Positions 1 to 10,590 of a stretch of 64,000 nt of DNA are shown here, piece by piece (within the stretch, counting starts at the first letter, position 1; every line of letters starts with the position of its first letter). Position numbers and translations under genes: made by a program. Below the pieces are notes generated by a model. It had not been told where the DNA came from and made no database searches. It worked only from the letters and a program-made list of their open reading frames with translations. The stretch comes from Dipodascopsis uninucleata var. uninucleata. Lineage: Eukaryota > Ascomycota > Lipomycetes > Lipomycetales > Lipomycetaceae. Location: NCBI GenBank assembly GCA_030568195.1, contig JAJLTO010000002.1, positions 1,720,962 to 1,784,961 on the forward strand. Direction: 5' to 3'.

Positions 1-1420
1 CGATTCACACAAATTTTGTCCAACTGTCGAATGTGACGCATATTCTGATTTTATTTGTCGCTTCTCTAGTTGCTTTTTATTTTATAACTGATCTTGCATA
101 ACTGATAACTGTAAATTAGTTGCGATGGCGGGTGGTAGACGTGCGAGTTATAGCCTAGTAATGGAACCAGCTGAATATTAGAAACATCAGCTGCTACTAC
201 ATTTATAACTACGTACATGTAGTTATAATAATGAAATACGGAAAGAGCATGTAGTTGTAATGCTTATTCGCTCGGCGAATGGGTCTTGTTCGTTACAAGT
301 CCAATGGCTGGCCCTACCACTGCATGCATTGCTCCTATTTAAGGTCTCTCAGTATTATACCACTGGCGGAGGGTTACTTCTCCTTAGAAACTAATGCTGA
401 GCATTAGAGCTCTTAAATAAACCTATTATCGTGCCTTTTATTGTATTAACTTGCTCATTTATTCAGAAGACTAAAGAACAGCAAAGAAACATCTGTTTAC
501 GTAATATATATCGTTTTCTTATAGGGTTCGCGTCATCACCTTAGTCATTATACTTTGACTTAATCTGGAAAACGAGCTCCTGTAGACGCTCGTGCGTATA
601 AAAAAATAACAAATAGGCAATGAGAATAAATTCAGAGGAAACCAGCCAACCTTCAGTAAAGAACAGAGCAGTCACTGCATTTTCTTAAAATTACAGATAG
701 CGTCTGGTTGTTAGGATACGAACAAGCGCAGTCATAACAAAAATAATATATATAGTGCTAGGGGTCCTTTTTCTAACCGCTATTCTTTTCGCTTTGTCAT
801 CTACGAAGTCTTCGTGACAGATACATTTCTTTGCTTTTCTTTCGATTTCTTTCATTTTTCATTTGAAGAAAACTAGAAATTGGAAAAAAATAGTAAAACA
901 ATCCGAAAATTATAAAAAACAGTCAAATTGTCAATATAAGTAGAATATAGCTCAGTGAGGTCTCAACCTTTTAATATCGAAGAGAGGAGGAGGAGTTACC
1001 ATCCAGAGAATATATACATTATCAGTCTGAGTACACGACGCGAGGATAACTGTCAAACATATAATTATATATATAGATATATTTGTCTATATACAAGTAT
1101 ATATTAGTTATCTATTTAGTTTTTTATAGCTATATATACGAGTATATGAATTATATGAGAGTCATATTATTCTGTAATCCAGAAGCAGGTCAGAATAGAG
1201 AAAATATATGGGTCATATAATTGTATTACTGCAGAAGACTATAGGTATCTGATTTTTGCATTTAGAAATAAATAAAGGGCAGAAAAAGAAAGTGCTCAAA
1301 GCAGTGCAGATTAATCAAGTGTGGTATAAGAATCATAAGTTTGGTCAAAGGAGGATAGCAATTCTGTTGAGATAATAGTGTAATCTACGAGAAGGAAAAG
1401 CGAAGAACAAAACAGTAAAC
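1..1420. other. Intergenic, no gene seen
   Basis: No open frame of useful length on either strand. The sequence is very AT-rich, with a stretch of TATATA-type low complexity around 1060-1150 that could serve as promoter for the DnaJ gene. A short perfect inverted repeat (ACGAAG, one base, CTTCGT) lies at 803-815. The last ~200 bases before the ATG are purine-rich, typical of a yeast 5' leader. Confidence 0.6.
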
Positions 1421-2986
1421 ATGAGTGAGGATACGGTTATGAGAGATGCTTCGGTAGGTATGACCGCCGAAGATTATAAAGCTCAAGGAAACGCCTTTTA
1501 TAAGTCTGGAAACTACTCTAAAGCTATTGATGGCTACACAAGTGCAATAGAAGCAGATCTCAATAATCCTATATATAGAGGAAATCGCAGTATGGCCTAT
1601 ATGCAGCTAGGTATGTATTCTAACGCTCTGGAAGACTGCAGAAAAGCATTAGAGTTGAGTGAAGGCGTGGAAGAATATACATCCAATATACCAAAGACAC
1701 TACTTCGTATTGGAAAAATACAAACAGCGCTCGGGCAGTACGAAGAAGCTAAGGAGACATTTTCCAAAATCTCACCTTCACCAAGTTCCGCTGATGTACA
1801 GCCCGCTTATGACATGTCGAGGTATATGTCTCAAGCTGAAGCCATGGTATCTGCTGGCAATTGTGGTCTAGCGCTCCATTCTCTCAATGGCGCAGAGAAA
1901 TTGCTAGGTCTAAATGTGGTGGCTCCTAGAAAATGGAGACTATTGAAGTGCGAATGCTTAATTTCTACCGGTGAATATGAGCAGGCTGCTTCAGTAGCGG
2001 TTAATTTGCTGCGAGAAGATAAGCAGGATTCGGACGCTCTGGTGCTCCGGGGTAGAGTCCTGTATGCCCAAGGTGAAAACCAATTAGCCGCTTCCCATTT
2101 TATGGAGGCCCTTCGAGTTGATCCTGACCATAAACAAGCTCGAGAATTACTTAAGAGAAGTAGAGAGATAGAAAAGAAGAAGAATGATGGTAATGATGCA
2201 TTTAAGCGTGGTAATTTACAAGCTGCTCTGGACCTTTATACTGGGGCCCTTAAGGTGGACGAGTCAAATAAAGGTACAAACTCCAAGTTATACTCCAACA
2301 GGGCTACTGTGTACATGAGGCTTGGCAAATTTGAAGACGCAGTTTCTGATTGTGATGCTGCGCTTGAACTTGATCCCAATTACATTAAAGCTAGACGTAC
2401 GAAGGGTCGTGCTTTAGGTAAGCTTGAACGCTTTGAAGAAGCTTTACAAGAGTTCCAAAAGGCACTTGAAGCCGATCCTTCTGACTCCAACATTAGGGCT
2501 GAAATTCAAGAAATGGAATTGGAAGTAAAGAAATCCAAACGTAAAGATTACTATAAAATTCTGGGCATCTCTAAGAGTGCTGATGATATGGAGATAAAAA
2601 AGGCGTATCGCAAGATGGCCTTACTGTATCATCCAGATAAGAATCCTGACGATCCTGCTGCACAGGAAAAGTTCAAGGATGTCGGAGAGGCCTATGAAAT
2701 TCTTTCGGATAGCCAAAAGCGTGCTCGGTATGATTCAGGCGTAGATCTACAGGATCCTAATGGAATGTATGGTGGTGCTGGCGGAATGAGTGCAGAGGTT
2801 GATCCTTCAGTCCTTTTTCAGATGTTTGGTGGTGCTGGCGGAGCCAACGGGTTTCCTCCCGAATTCATGCATCAATTTGGAGGAAGTGCTGGTGGTTCTC
2901 CCTTTGGTGCTCAATTTGGAGGTGCTGGTGGAGGCAATCGACGAGGTCAACCACGAGGGTTTTCATCCGGTTTCTATACCTATTAA
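1421..2986 (+). CDS. TPR-DnaJ co-chaperone, DNAJC7/TPR2 type
   Basis: Likely cytosolic Hsp70/Hsp90 co-chaperone of 521 residues. Residues about 15-360 are tetratricopeptide repeats: repeated A-x-x-x-G-N-x-x-Y/F helices such as [17 protein letters not shown] near residue 20 and [18 protein letters not shown] near 250. A J domain follows at about 375-440 (starts KDYYKILGI), with the invariant HPD at 404-406 that stimulates Hsp70 ATPase. The C-terminus (about 450-515) is Gly/Ala/Phe-rich. This order of TPRs then J domain is that of human DNAJC7 and its fungal homologues; it differs from Saccharomyces Sis1/Ydj1, whose J domain is N-terminal. Family knowledge assigns it to client transfer between Hsp70 and Hsp90. 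The ATG at 1421 gives a full-length product with no intron needed. No heat-shock element with correct spacing was recognised upstream. Confidence 0.92.
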   Translation: MSEDTVMRDASVGMTAEDYKAQGNAFYKSGNYSKAIDGYTSAIEADLNNPIYRGNRSMAYMQLGMYSNALEDCRKALELSEGVEEYTSNIPKTLLRIGKIQTALGQYEEAKETFSKISPSPSSADVQPAYDMSRYMSQAEAMVSAGNCGLALHSLNGAEKLLGLNVVAPRKWRLLKCECLISTGEYEQAASVAVNLLREDKQDSDALVLRGRVLYAQGENQLAASHFMEALRVDPDHKQARELLKRSREIEKKKNDGNDAFKRGNLQAALDLYTGALKVDESNKGTNSKLYSNRATVYMRLGKFEDAVSDCDAALELDPNYIKARRTKGRALGKLERFEEALQEFQKALEADPSDSNIRAEIQEMELEVKKSKRKDYYKILGISKSADDMEIKKAYRKMALLYHPDKNPDDPAAQEKFKDVGEAYEILSDSQKRARYDSGVDLQDPNGMYGGAGGMSAEVDPSVLFQMFGGAGGANGFPPEFMHQFGGSAGGSPFGAQFGGAGGGNRRGQPRGFSSGFYTY

Positions 2987-4263
2987 ATGGTGTAGTCAAG
3001 GATAAGAATGAGCGTAGTGAAACAAGCAAGAGAATCGCTTTTGATGTAGAGCTTTAGGAAACAGAATTAAGCGATAGTTTTCCCTATGTTTGAATAAAAT
3101 TATAGAGCATGGACATATGCTGGTTTAAGTACATGTATATGTCTCTGTGTGTATATGTACGTGAATTTTTGCATCTGCTTATATGTTTTACTGTATCTTT
3201 TCTCCATCCTTCAATTGTATAAATGTTTTGTTTTAGTATGCAATACGTTTAACGTTCAGTATTTTCGTCTTGATTTTCTTACTCAAGCAGAGTATAAAAT
3301 TTAAATGTAGGAGGTCAAAATTCTTTTTCATTGGGCTCGAGTTTTAATTTGTACTGGTTATAATAATTTCTACTTTCCTTTTGAAGATAGTTTGTTATCC
3401 CCTTCATTTATATGTTATTCAAGAGCTGTCCGTATTATTTACCGAGTTTCTGCGTATTTCATTATGATTCTATTGAGCTGATTTCTTTCATTGTGTATTC
3501 CAAAATGTTTTGGTCTTTGTGCTAATTAATACCAGGTATCTATCTATATATTTGCATAAAAGCTTATCTGTCATTTATATTTCTACGTGAATTGGCCACT
3601 TATTAAGTTTATTTGTTGTAAGCAAGCAGAAGTGTGATAAAATAGAATATAATACTACTCTACTTTATGTCTTGTTCTCTCTTTTCATGACAAAAATGAG
3701 GAGTTGTAATGCGAAAGTATACAATTGAGTAGACAAATCTTAATTATGCATACTCTATTTCTTTTGGCATGTATATCAGCATATGTAACTTTTGTTGATC
3801 TTACGGCAAGCCCGTTTAATAATAGAGCCTCACTAAATAACAAGACTTTTGGTCATCAGTATATGGTTAAACGTACTCTAGTGCTATACTCGTCCTTGAA
3901 AGTAAATAGAGCATCTCAATACTTTGTTATACAGTCATTTATTCTTCCCTCGTGAAATCTGATAACTTTTGACTCGAGCGTTGCGAACCAAAATTGATCT
4001 TTAAGCCGCGTATGCGCGTATACGCCGCATTACCAGTGAGTTGTAAGAGGTAACGCGTCAAGGTTTGTTTACTCTATTCAAGGGTTTGAAGATTACTCAA
4101 ATATCCTCAAACAACGCAATCGTTCCCAATATTTCCAATTTCTAGAACTTTTTTTCTTCATTATGGACTAAATCCTAGTAATATACTGGGAATCATAAAA
4201 GTATATGTATTTTTAGTGTAGTTTGAAGTATGCTAATGCTTAATAGCCGAAAGAGTGAAAAAA
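2987..4263. other. Intergenic, no gene seen
   Basis: AT-rich spacer between two plus-strand genes. The longest open frame (3725-3955) has no recognisable content and starts at a non-ATG codon. T-rich tracts after 3100 fit a 3' UTR and terminator for the DnaJ gene. Confidence 0.5.
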
Positions 4264-6516
4264 ATGTCAGGATTGTCATCCCCGACACCTCTATGGACTA
4301 CTGCGAAGTGCCATCGAACAATTAGACCACTTCGCTCAAAAATACAGGCCCTTAAGTCATTATTGGAGAGATATCCTTCATTATCACAGGATCGAAGGGA
4401 ATTAGATAACGATCACATTTCAGAGTCGCTTGGTTTATCAAATGTAGATAGTGCAAGCAGACGTCATGCAACAAAGTATTCTTCTAGGTCACATAACAAG
4501 TGGTCGAATGGAACGACATCTTCTGGGATACAAAGTAGCAGAGGAGGCTCTATGTCAAAGGATCCTCTAATGAAATCGGAGCTGACAACCAAAAAAAAAT
4601 TGATATACAGATTGGAGGATCTACTAGTCAACCTGAAGGAAAGAGCTTCCACAGAAGTATTTATTAGTCAGCGATCAATCGTTCATGCATTCAATCAGTT
4701 TCTCACTTTGTCGTTTGTTAGCCCGATGACCTTAGCTCAGAAGTGTGCCTTCGATATAGGAAAATGCATTGTGCATACGCATGGAAGCGTATCCGAGGAT
4801 GATTGGTATGACGCTTCTCCTGTACTTAAGTTTTATAAGAGATATATTGTCATAGGGCATGGTGTGTCTCTTCTTGCTGCGGACGCAGAAATTTGCAAAG
4901 ATATTCTGCCATGTTTGGTTCTAGTTAGTATTGAAAAGGATGCACCTGAGGCAGGATTAGTGTTGTTGCGCAGTTTATTGGAGATCAATACACTAGAGTT
5001 TATTTTGGATAATCTAGGATTTCTACTGTTTTCCTGTCAGCAATTGAAGCTGTCTACATTGATCCTGCTTAACTACTCAGTTCACAGACTTTCTCTTGAT
5101 GTAATACTAGATCCCCGCTTTCTAGAGTTATTTTATTCCATTGTTGACTTAAATAACAATGGTGTTAGCATATGCGATTCGAATCTCCGAGATGCTGTTA
5201 GGTCAATATTCATTTTCTGCTGTAAGGAATCGAACAAAACGGGTTCTCGGCAAAAAGTCGACAATGTTCTACTAAAATTGATATCAGCATTGATCAACAA
5301 TGACAAGTCGTCGTTTGATTTGGAGTTCTGTGAGTCATTGGTGGATATAACAGTACACCATAAACAAAATAGGATTGATCTTCCCAGTACCTGGAAATAC
5401 TTGTGTCTCTGGATATGCCATTACGGCAAAGACATACCACCGCAATTCCTTGATCATTACAAAGCCACTTACGAGAGTCCTTGGTCAGGATTTTCTTTTA
5501 CTAGGAATTTGAGAGAAGCAGTAGTCACCACATTTTCCGAATTTGAAATAGAAATTCAGCCAATTGTCGAACTGTTACTTCCTAAGATTCCGCGACTAGC
5601 AGTGGTTCTTTCATTTACATATGCTGCAAAGGTGTGCACACCAGAAGTGATAAACTGGAGCAATTCAGTTGAAAAAAAAGCTCTCAATCTCGATAGAGAT
5701 CTCTGCTCAAAAAACTGGAGTTTCGACGAGTCAATTGGTGAATGGGTTGAGCTCAGATCCGCAGATTCGCCGCTTAGTCTTCTTAAAAATTTAATTGTCG
5801 AAAATAATGAAGGCTCTGAGCCAGATGAGAATGACAGAGGAGTAGAAGAAAGTGAGGATGATGAATTATGTCGAGTTGGCATAGATTCCTCGCAAGCTCT
5901 CTCGTCTCAGCAGTATGAATTCAAAAGGGATAACAAGCGTTTCGCTAAACCGCCATCGTCGGTCGTTAAACTTACTCCAAGATCTAGCAAAAGAGTAAGA
6001 GAAAAATATTTTAAACTGCTGTCCACTCCAGGTAGTTTAACGGCTTCCAGTAAACTCGCGAGGCATTCTTCAAAACATTTGTGGATCGATTCTAGCAAAG
6101 CAAGCAGGAAGGAAAATAGAGGATATATCAGCGATGGTGAGATCAATGCTATTCGAGATGAAATTTACCACATTGACGATAATGATGATGATTATGAATT
6201 AACAAGCTCTCCTCTCCGGGGCCGCCAGAGGTTCCCTTCAGGCAATGACCGACTAGAAACCAAGGTCAATGTTGTAAAGAGAAAAGCTGCGGATAATTTA
6301 GATAATACTATTGAATATTACACAGATGTCGACGAACTCTCGTTTACTTCGAGCCAAAATCAATTACAAGCACAATCTGCTCAACAAATAATATTTGGGA
6401 AACGTCAGAAGCATCTGGACTCGGATCCAATATACAGCAAAAGCAATGGCATCGCGGAAGTTAGTAGCAAAAAGCAGATGCTGTTTTCAGAAGACGATGA
6501 GCTCTTCTTTCTATAG
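4264..6516 (+). CDS. Uncharacterised 750-residue protein, probably nuclear
   Basis: I do not recognise this gene. The frame opens with a GTG at 4255, but the first ATG is 4264 (MSGLSSPTPLWTT), taken as start. Residues 1-110 are polar and Ser-rich. About 115-520 is a helical, hydrophobic-patterned region that looks like an alpha-solenoid (for example LVLLRSLLEINTLEFILDNL). It is followed by a WSFDESIGEWVEL segment near 500, an acidic linker (EPDENDRGVEESEDDEL), and a basic, Ser-rich disordered tail with candidate nuclear localisation sequence VKRKAAD and several SQ dipeptides. It ends in an acidic patch, EDDELFFL. A helical repeat body plus a charged, SQ-containing tail suggests a chromatin or genome-maintenance factor, but that is inference only. 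Base composition matches its neighbours, so no sign of transfer. Confidence 0.8.
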   Translation: MSGLSSPTPLWTTAKCHRTIRPLRSKIQALKSLLERYPSLSQDRRELDNDHISESLGLSNVDSASRRHATKYSSRSHNKWSNGTTSSGIQSSRGGSMSKDPLMKSELTTKKKLIYRLEDLLVNLKERASTEVFISQRSIVHAFNQFLTLSFVSPMTLAQKCAFDIGKCIVHTHGSVSEDDWYDASPVLKFYKRYIVIGHGVSLLAADAEICKDILPCLVLVSIEKDAPEAGLVLLRSLLEINTLEFILDNLGFLLFSCQQLKLSTLILLNYSVHRLSLDVILDPRFLELFYSIVDLNNNGVSICDSNLRDAVRSIFIFCCKESNKTGSRQKVDNVLLKLISALINNDKSSFDLEFCESLVDITVHHKQNRIDLPSTWKYLCLWICHYGKDIPPQFLDHYKATYESPWSGFSFTRNLREAVVTTFSEFEIEIQPIVELLLPKIPRLAVVLSFTYAAKVCTPEVINWSNSVEKKALNLDRDLCSKNWSFDESIGEWVELRSADSPLSLLKNLIVENNEGSEPDENDRGVEESEDDELCRVGIDSSQALSSQQYEFKRDNKRFAKPPSSVVKLTPRSSKRVREKYFKLLSTPGSLTASSKLARHSSKHLWIDSSKASRKENRGYISDGEINAIRDEIYHIDDNDDDYELTSSPLRGRQRFPSGNDRLETKVNVVKRKAADNLDNTIEYYTDVDELSFTSSQNQLQAQSAQQIIFGKRQKHLDSDPIYSKSNGIAEVSSKKQMLFSEDDELFFL

Positions 6517-6850
6517 TACTTATCGACCTAGTAATTATGATCTAACTAGTTAAGAATCTTTGAGTCGGCGAATAACAGAATAAGTTAATGCTATTATTAT
6601 TATTATTGTTGTTGGTGACCTCAAGCCCTTGTAGATATTCTGTCTCAATTATAAATATGCGCTATTTTCCCAGATGCAACTAGATTTTTGGGTTTGCTGC
6701 TTATTGGGAGTTAAACCAAAGTTTTCACAGTTTAGAAAATAATTTGGTCGTACTATACTTATACCTCCTAACAAATTGCGCTCCTGTAATGGGTATTATG
6801 AGCGCGAGCATCAGAAAAATATTCTCATAATATTAAGCAACGGAGATATT
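6517..6850. other. Intergenic, promoter of RRG9
   Basis: Contains a short (ATT/GTT) trinucleotide run near 6591-6612. A frame open from a TTG at 6776 joins RRG9, but no ATG is present before 6851, so these codons are treated as leader. Confidence 0.5.
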
Positions 6851-7575
6851 ATGAAGTTTAATATGCTTACTGGTTTCCCTATAGTGGGGCTTTTAAAGAG
6901 CAGAAAGCTAAGTAGAGACTTGAATTTAGTCTCACCTATCGTACGCAGAATGTGTAATTCACGACCCGCGCTACAGGACCAGAAAGATGGTGCAGATGCA
7001 AAAAACAAAGAGAAGGAAAAGGAAGATGGCCTATTAGCATTGAAGAAAACAAAGACGAGAACATCGGAGAAATGGATCCTTCCTGATCCAAATGTTCTTC
7101 CTCCCGGCTCATCTGAGGTACAGGAGAATATGTCAAAACTACAAAAACTACCTCTAAACTGGCGAAAAGATAAAACGTTACCGATGTGGAAGCGACAAGC
7201 ATATGCCATGCAAGAGAAGTTGAAGGGAGCAAAATGGGAGCCAAGAAAGAAAGTATCGCCAGAAGGAAGAATGGCTTTACGGATGTTCAAGCAAGAGGTA
7301 TGTTTTAATAATATTTTATTCTGCGAGTCACATACTGACTAATGACTTTTGACTTTTGATAGTACCCTGAAATCAAATCATCAGAGCTAGCCAAGTTTTT
7401 CGGAATATCACCAGAATCAATGAGAAGAATATTGAGGAGTAAGTTTCAACCGCAATCGACTGAAGAACTAGACGCAATAGGTCAAAGATGGGCCAAACGG
7501 AAAGAAAAGATCCTAGATCATTGGGAGTCGATAGGAAGAATAAAACGAAAGGACAAGGATGGCACAAAACAGTGA
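6851..7575 (+). CDS. RRG9: Required for respiratory growth protein 9 (Rrg9/neugrin family), one intron
   Basis: Exons 6851-7297 and 7363-7575; the 65-bp intron (7298-7362) has donor GTATGT, branch-like ACTAAT and acceptor TAG. Splicing keeps the frame at a codon boundary and yields 219 residues. The N-terminus (MKFNMLTGFPIVGLLKSRKL) is basic and amphipathic, as in a mitochondrial presequence. The conserved Rrg9/neugrin block runs from about residue 96 (LPLNWRKDKTLPMWKRQAYA), through WEPRKKVSPEGRMALRMFK, and crosses the splice junction into YPEIKSSELAKFFGISPES and MRRILRSKFQPQS, the helix-turn-helix-like part. Family knowledge: mitochondrial protein needed for respiratory growth and mtDNA maintenance or mitoribosome function. 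Without splicing the frame ends at 7342 and loses the conserved C-terminus. It converges on CNL2, whose stop is 300 bp away. Confidence 0.88.
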
Positions 7576-7874
7576 TGGCTAAGAGATCACATAGGAATAT
7601 ACCTTACTGTAAATAGATTTTATATTTATTCAATTCATTAAGTTTAAACTGGTAGCAGTAATAGAATTACAATAATATGCATACGATGAAAGATTGAGAG
7701 CAATGTAAAACAAAGTCCAAATAAATATTAATCGCACTAAAATATCGAACAAAGCCAGTGTACTCAATGTCTATAGAGCAGGATATAACTGGACTAATAT
7801 CTTATTTTTGTCGGCCTGATTCTCTTGCTAGTATTATGGTCTTTTGATAACATTGTTAACATACTAATAAGTAG

Positions 7875-8499
7875 TTACCGTCGGGCCAGATAGTTAGCCG
7901 GTAGTTCGTTCATACAATTTGAGTGGAGTTCCTGTTGAAACAGACGTAATGATTTTATTAGTTTAGACATTATTCAAGAACTGTCAAATTAAAATTACCT
8001 GCAGGCCTTTCAGGCATTCCTCTTTCGTGTTGGCTGCCAATTTTTTATATCTCAAATCACTGAGGGAGTCGACGATTTCAGTTGACTTGAGAAGCATCTC
8101 GTCGCATGATCTGTCAAGCATGTCCAACTCTGATGCCATTCGCTCTACCGCTCTTTCCATGCTAGCAATTAGATCCTGCAGCGACAACTCCGATGTATCC
8201 TTACTCTCCAATAGCTCTGAATAAATATTTCGAGAGTCACTCTCGTCCTCTGACACCCCACTTTCATCCCCTTCTGAATGCTTTAATGTCTGATTCGACA
8301 CCTCGCATTCTAACTCAATGTTCTTCTCGACCACCTTAAGCTGGCGTGTACGTACATCTGAGAGATCATGAAACAGAGAATCCACAGCAATGTCCGATCT
8401 CTTGTCAGCAGGAAATAATTTTGTAAATTCCTGTTTGCTGATTATATCTGACAGATGGTTGTTTTCTGTCAGCAAAGAGAGTATAGTCCTCTCGTCCAT
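7875..8499 (-). CDS. CNL2: Kinetochore protein Cnl2/Nkp2 (constitutive centromere network), one intron
   Basis: Exons 8499-7999 and 7931-7875 on the minus strand; the 67-bp intron (7998-7932) has donor GTAATT, CTAAT branch and CAG acceptor. The spliced product has 185 residues and ends with ELHSNCMNELPANYLARR; unspliced it would stop after five odd residues. The N-terminus (TILSLLTENNHLSDIISKQE, then FTKLFP, and LFHDLSDVRTRQLKVVEKNI) matches the Cnl2/NKP2 family pattern: a short helix, then a QEFTxLFP motif, then a long coiled coil. An acidic linker (residues about 75-95) and a second coiled coil (about 100-165) follow. In yeasts this small protein pairs with Nkp1/Fta4 in the inner kinetochore. 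Divergent from ATG4. The family call rests on motif recognition without an alignment. Confidence 0.78.
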
Positions 8500-9009
8500 A
8501 CTAGTTTGCTAGTTTGATTACCAGCGTATTTAGATTATAAAATAGTTCAAATAAACGTCGTGCAGCTATCTACAGTATTTAGAAAATTTTAGATAGAAAT
8601 AGCTGCATTTTATCGCTTTATTCGCGGTCAATGTCTTGCACTATATACTCTATTATTTCAAATGTTCGATACACGAAACACGCGAAATTGCTTGTCTACA
8701 GAGCAATAATAATGGTATGTTTATCAGGGTAACTAGCGACCTTCCCAGCTGAACGGGCATTAATGAATGTGCCTAGTCATTATTATCAATCGCGTGTGGG
8801 ATCACAGATAAAGAGAGCTGACAGAGTCAAAATTTTTCAAACAGATACATCTCGCAGATCAAGGATAGGCGCTGGATTTGAAAGGCTAATAGCAAAAATA
8901 TATTCATGGAAGGCGGTGTGGGGCGATTCTAAGTTAGCAAGAAGAGCTGCAAAAGTCGCACAACATTGCTGGATCAAGGTAGGAGTGAATACAGACACTA
9001 GAGGGCATT
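8500..9009. promoter_or_regulatory. Divergent promoter CNL2 / ATG4
   Basis: 510 bp between divergent start codons. It contains an 88-codon upstream frame with its own ATG (8763) whose stop (9026) lies past the ATG4 start codon; see findings. No other element is clear. Confidence 0.5.
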
Positions 9010-10590
9010 ATGGACAACCTACATAGATTTGTGAACTATTTACTGGATCCTGAAGCTGAAAATATTGATCATTCAAATCCCCTATGGGTTCTGGGGGCTG
9101 AATACTCGCCAGTGCCTGATGACGAATCACAACTACAAGGAAATGGCGAAAGCTCATACTTATCGCAGATCAAACGAGCAAGCTCCCCTCAGTTTGACGT
9201 TCAGCAGTTAACTTCCAAGATTTCGAACTATTTTATAAGACCACAAACTGGACCTTCGTTAACTCCCTTATCGGAAGGAAGGAAGATCACTGGTGATAAA
9301 GCAATAGAGCAGCGAAAGCCGCAGCATAGTCGTTCCTGTAATAGTACGCAGAAGTCTACAAGCAATAGTCACCAGACGCAAGAACATGTAATGGAAATCA
9401 ATAATGGAAATCCCTGCAGACAACATATGCAGCCTGAAGATTTTAGAACGATAAAATGCGTCTGGCCTTCCGATTTTGTGGATAAAATAGAAGAAAGGCT
9501 GTGGATGACATATAGAACAAATTTCCCAGTCATCCCAAGGGTTACTGATGGACCAGCATCAATATCAGTAAGTTCGTTACTTAGAGGTCAAATCAACGAC
9601 AAAGATGGATTCACGTCGGATGTTGGGTGGGGTTGTATGGTACGTACAGGCCAGACCTTGCTGGCGAATACGCTGGCGTCTATGAGACATCTAAGAATGG
9701 GATCAGATGAAGAGAAGAAAGTAGTATCTTGGTTTTCTGATGACCCTCGAGCCCCATTTTCCATACATAGATTCGTTCAGCAAGGCTATATTGCATGTGG
9801 AAAATATCCAGGCGAATGGTTTGGACCTTCCGCAGCGGCTCGCTGTATACAGATACTGTGCTCTGAGTTCGAGGAGTCAAATCTCCGTGTTTACATTGCG
9901 GGAGATGCGGGCGATATATACGAAGACAGCCTTTTACAGGTTGCAAAAGGGCTCGATGGAGCGGGAGATTTCAAACCTACGCTAATTCTTCTTGGTATAC
10001 GCCTTGGTATTGAAAAGATTAACCCAATATATCATAATGCTCTAAAGTTCTGTTTACAAGTTCCTCAAGGCGTAGGTATCGCTGGAGGTAGACCTTCTTC
10101 ATCCCACTATTTTTTCGGTTTTCAGGAATCAAATCTATTTTATCTGGATCCTCATTTTCCGCGTAAAGCTCTACCGTATAGAACTAATTATGCATCTTAT
10201 ACAAAGGATGAAATAGACTCTGTTCATACACGGCGAGTACGAAATATAAGTCTTGATGTTGTGGATCCTAGTATGCTTATAGGTTTTTTGATCCGCGATA
10301 AGGATGACTGGATAGATTGGAAGGATAGGATAGAACAGTTTTCTGGCAAAAAATTTATACATTTATCGAGATCGGAACCTGTTTTTGGACAAGGACACAG
10401 TATGAACATGGATGACTACGTTGACCTTGGATACACCTCAAGGAAGAGAGCGACGCCTATAGACGCATCTGGTAATGAGAGTGAGGATTTCGAGCACGTT
10501 AATCTTGAAGACGTTGAAGATGATCACGGTGTTCGAGAAATTGAGACTGATAATGAAGAGGAATCTGAAGATGTAGGTGATGACCTATGA
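9010..10590 (+). CDS. ATG4: Cysteine protease Atg4 (autophagin)
   Basis: 526 residues, peptidase family C54. It processes the C-terminus of Atg8 and later removes phosphatidylethanolamine from it, which drives autophagosome formation. Visible hallmarks: N-terminal MDNLHRFVNYLLDPEAENID then LWVLG; the catalytic Cys in DVGWGCMVRTGQTLLAN (C209); GIRLGIEKINPIYH; the flexible-loop part GGRPSSSHYFFG; and the Asp-His pair in YLDPHFP (D380, H382). The insert of about 100 Ser/Gln-rich residues after the N-terminal strand, and an acidic tail after residue 480 (NESEDFEHVNLEDVEDDHG), are fungal-style extensions. The ATG at 9010 is supported by the match of the first 15 residues to the family. No intron is needed. 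Confidence 0.95.
   Translation: MDNLHRFVNYLLDPEAENIDHSNPLWVLGAEYSPVPDDESQLQGNGESSYLSQIKRASSPQFDVQQLTSKISNYFIRPQTGPSLTPLSEGRKITGDKAIEQRKPQHSRSCNSTQKSTSNSHQTQEHVMEINNGNPCRQHMQPEDFRTIKCVWPSDFVDKIEERLWMTYRTNFPVIPRVTDGPASISVSSLLRGQINDKDGFTSDVGWGCMVRTGQTLLANTLASMRHLRMGSDEEKKVVSWFSDDPRAPFSIHRFVQQGYIACGKYPGEWFGPSAAARCIQILCSEFEESNLRVYIAGDAGDIYEDSLLQVAKGLDGAGDFKPTLILLGIRLGIEKINPIYHNALKFCLQVPQGVGIAGGRPSSSHYFFGFQESNLFYLDPHFPRKALPYRTNYASYTKDEIDSVHTRRVRNISLDVVDPSMLIGFLIRDKDDWIDWKDRIEQFSGKKFIHLSRSEPVFGQGHSMNMDDYVDLGYTSRKRATPIDASGNESEDFEHVNLEDVEDDHGVREIETDNEEESEDVGDDL

Noticed and set aside
803-815. ACGAAG-T-CTTCGT as a heat-shock element for the DnaJ gene
   Set aside because: GAA and TTC are three bases apart instead of two, and the site is about 600 bp upstream.
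3725-3955. 76-codon plus-strand frame
   Set aside because: Starts at a non-ATG codon, lies in AT-rich spacer, no family content.
6776-6850. 25-codon N-terminal extension of RRG9 from a TTG
   Set aside because: No ATG; the presequence-like start at 6851 fits a mitochondrial protein.
8655-8690. GTTCGATAC as a tRNA B box
   Set aside because: No A box or acceptor stem at the right spacing; no tRNA was found anywhere in the window.
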